Part shown: positions 6,041 to 6,669 of the stretch, in pieces | How the letters are laid out: every line of letters starts with the position of its first letter | Position numbering within the stretch: the stretch's first letter is position 1 | Assembly: GCA_009926645.1 (NCBI GenBank) | Contig: RFOO01000055.1 | Location: forward strand, 1 to 6,669 | Length of the DNA: 6,669 nt | Source of the DNA: a bacterium | GTDB taxonomy: Bacteria > Verrucomicrobiota > Verrucomicrobiia > Opitutales > UBA953 | Direction of reading: 5' to 3' | Translations under genes and position numbers: made by a program | The notes under the pieces: generated by a model | What the model saw: the letters and a program-made list of their open reading frames with translations, nothing else | What the model was told of the DNA's origin: nothing | Databases searched by the model: none

Positions 6041-6079
6041 TCGGCCGAAGGGCAGCCCCGCTTGCCCTTTTTGGCTCGA
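6041..6079 (+). terminator. Large leader hairpin, terminator or attenuator candidate
   Basis: AAGGGCA (6048-6054) pairs perfectly with TGCCCTT (6063-6069) around an 8-base loop, and the RNA has TTTTT at 6068-6072. The stem extends outward through GCC (6044-6046) with GGC (6073-6075) and TCG (6041-6043) with CGA (6077-6079). Another T-run follows at 6081-6084. It could end ribD transcripts or act as the OFF form of a switch for the next gene. Confidence 0.55.
6064..6077 (+). repeat. Downstream copy of the 14-base direct repeat, 3' arm of the leader hairpin
   Basis: GCCCTTTTTGGCTC repeats the element at 6013-6026 with one change. It forms the 3' side of the hairpin at 6041-6079, including its T-run. 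The upstream copy has A in place of the central T, which breaks up the T-run. Confidence 0.6.
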
Positions 6080-6101
6080 CTTTTCAAGAAAAACTTTCAT
6101 C

Positions 6102-6130
6102 AACGGCAGTCCGTTCCCCTGATTTTCAGG
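6102..6130 (+). promoter_or_regulatory. Two adjacent small hairpins before the phosphorylase-like gene
   Basis: AACGG (6102-6106) pairs with CCGTT (6111-6115) around CAGT, and CCTGA (6118-6122) pairs with TCAGG (6126-6130) around TTT. They lie 35-63 bases before the start codon. Each is short, but both are perfect and adjoin the larger leader hairpin. Confidence 0.3.
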
Positions 6131-6164
6131 TTTCCCCACCTAAACACTTTAACCCGAAACACTT

Positions 6165-6669
6165 ATGGCAGAAAAAACATTAGCCTCTCTCCGCAAAGAA
6201 AAGCCCTCATTCACGGCCTTAATTGAAAAAAAGCGGGATGGCGGGGAGTTTACCGACGTCGAGATTCGTCAAATCGTTGATGCAATCATGGATGCGGAAA
6301 TGCCTGAAGCGCAACAAGCGGCTTTGGCTATGGCCATTTTCTTCCGACAAATGTCAGCGCAAGAGACTGCCATGTTGGCGGAAGAGCTTCGTCTCTCTGG
6401 TGAAGTGATTGACTTGGATCGTTTAACTCAACCCAAGATTGCGAAAGTTTCCACGGGTGGAGTCGGCGATAAAACTTCGATGGTCTTAGGACCTCTCGGT
6501 GCCGCGGCGGGCGTCATCATGCCTGGCATGAATGGTAAAGACGAAGAGTTCTGCATTTCTACCGTAGAAAAGTTAACCGCTATCGCAGGCTTCAAAGGTA
6601 AGCTTTCGCTCGACCAATATCGTCAACAACTCGAACGCGTCGGCTGTGCCATCGCTGATCAATGCTCCG
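6165..6669 (+). CDS. Divergent thymidine/pyrimidine-nucleoside phosphorylase homologue (N-terminal 168 aa, partial)
   Basis: The frame runs off the right edge after 168 codons. It aligns without gaps to DeoA-type phosphorylases, which split pyrimidine nucleosides with phosphate to give a base and a sugar phosphate. IEKKRDGGEFTDVEI (20-34), QAALAMAIFFRQM (51-63) and KVSTGGVGDKTSMVLGP (94-110) are typical of the helical and phosphate-binding parts. Against E. coli DeoA, positions equivalent to Lys84, Ser86, Ser95 and Thr123 are kept (Lys94, Ser96, Ser105, Thr133). His85 is Val95, Ser113 is Asn123, and the signature GRGLGHTGGTLDKL is replaced by GKDEEFCISTVEKL (124-137). The usual substrate is therefore doubtful. 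No frameshift explains this, since the reading frame continues normally. The start lacks a Shine-Dalgarno sequence and has about 12 extra N-terminal residues compared with DeoA. It could be a paralogue with another role. Confidence 0.8.
   Translation, partial: MAEKTLASLRKEKPSFTALIEKKRDGGEFTDVEIRQIVDAIMDAEMPEAQQAALAMAIFFRQMSAQETAMLAEELRLSGEVIDLDRLTQPKIAKVSTGGVGDKTSMVLGPLGAAAGVIMPGMNGKDEEFCISTVEKLTAIAGFKGKLSLDQYRQQLERVGCAIADQCS

Larger units (their letters stand above)
5954..6164 (+). promoter_or_regulatory. Hairpin-rich leader between ribD and the phosphorylase-like gene
   Basis: This 211-base gap holds no convincing long reading frame. It contains a six-codon frame (5961-5981, MLQFLG) with a CTATG start like genes in this window, the inverted pair CTTTAA/TTAAAG (5995-6000, 6008-6013), a duplicated 14-base element, a large hairpin (6041-6079) and two smaller ones up to 6130. 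No recognisable riboswitch class, including the FMN type, is present. The density of structure suggests RNA-level control or ribD termination. Confidence 0.5.

Noticed and set aside
5954..6164. FMN riboswitch linked to ribD
   Set aside because: The region lies downstream of ribD and lacks the conserved FMN-aptamer strings such as AGGGTGAAATTCCC and ACCGGCGGT.
6020..6226. 68-residue frame overlapping the leader and the phosphorylase start
   Set aside because: It begins at a TTG, crosses the hairpins, overlaps a well-supported gene in another frame and has no recognisable features.
1..6669. CRISPR array, insertion sequence or defence island
   Set aside because: No regularly spaced repeats, transposase or defence genes are present; the only repeats are short pairs in the groE and phosphorylase leaders.

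Overview
This window looks like a stretch of a bacterial chromosome, about half G+C, with compact genes and short gaps. Protein similarity (GroEL, RibD, the small TPR protein) and gene starts that almost never carry a Shine-Dalgarno sequence suggest Verrucomicrobiota, perhaps the Opitutae. That placement is an inference from recalled family resemblance; no search was run.

Layout, left to right. (1) The first 58 codons of a leftward family M29 aminopeptidase gene run off the left edge. (2) A small rightward TPR protein (260-637) diverges from it and ends just before a strong hairpin. (3) A repeat-rich 198-base control region leads into groES (836-1141) and groEL (1170-2795), closed by a textbook intrinsic terminator at 2819-2847. 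No CIRCE element is visible, so heat-shock control, if any, probably uses other sites. (4) A 165-residue protein of unknown function with one N-terminal membrane segment (2903-3400) converges on a leftward tRNA-His(GTG) gene; a perfect 10-bp hairpin between them can stop transcription from both sides. (5) A RhlE-type DEAD-box RNA helicase (3673-4857), with DEVD in place of DEAD, is followed after 4 bases by ribD (4862-5953), the deaminase-reductase of riboflavin synthesis. (6) A 211-base hairpin-rich leader precedes a gene related to thymidine/pyrimidine-nucleoside phosphorylase (6165 to the right edge, partial).

Most of the window is housekeeping: protein folding, histidine decoding, RNA remodelling, riboflavin synthesis and nucleoside metabolism. 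The two points most worth a second look are at the right end. First, the phosphorylase homologue keeps most phosphate-binding positions but has lost the family's GRGLGHTGGTLDKL signature loop and the active-site His. Second, its leader holds a duplicated 14-base element arranged so that one RNA arm can pair with either copy, a layout that resembles a transcription or translation switch. The groE upstream region also holds an unassigned palindrome and paired direct repeats that could be a non-CIRCE operator.
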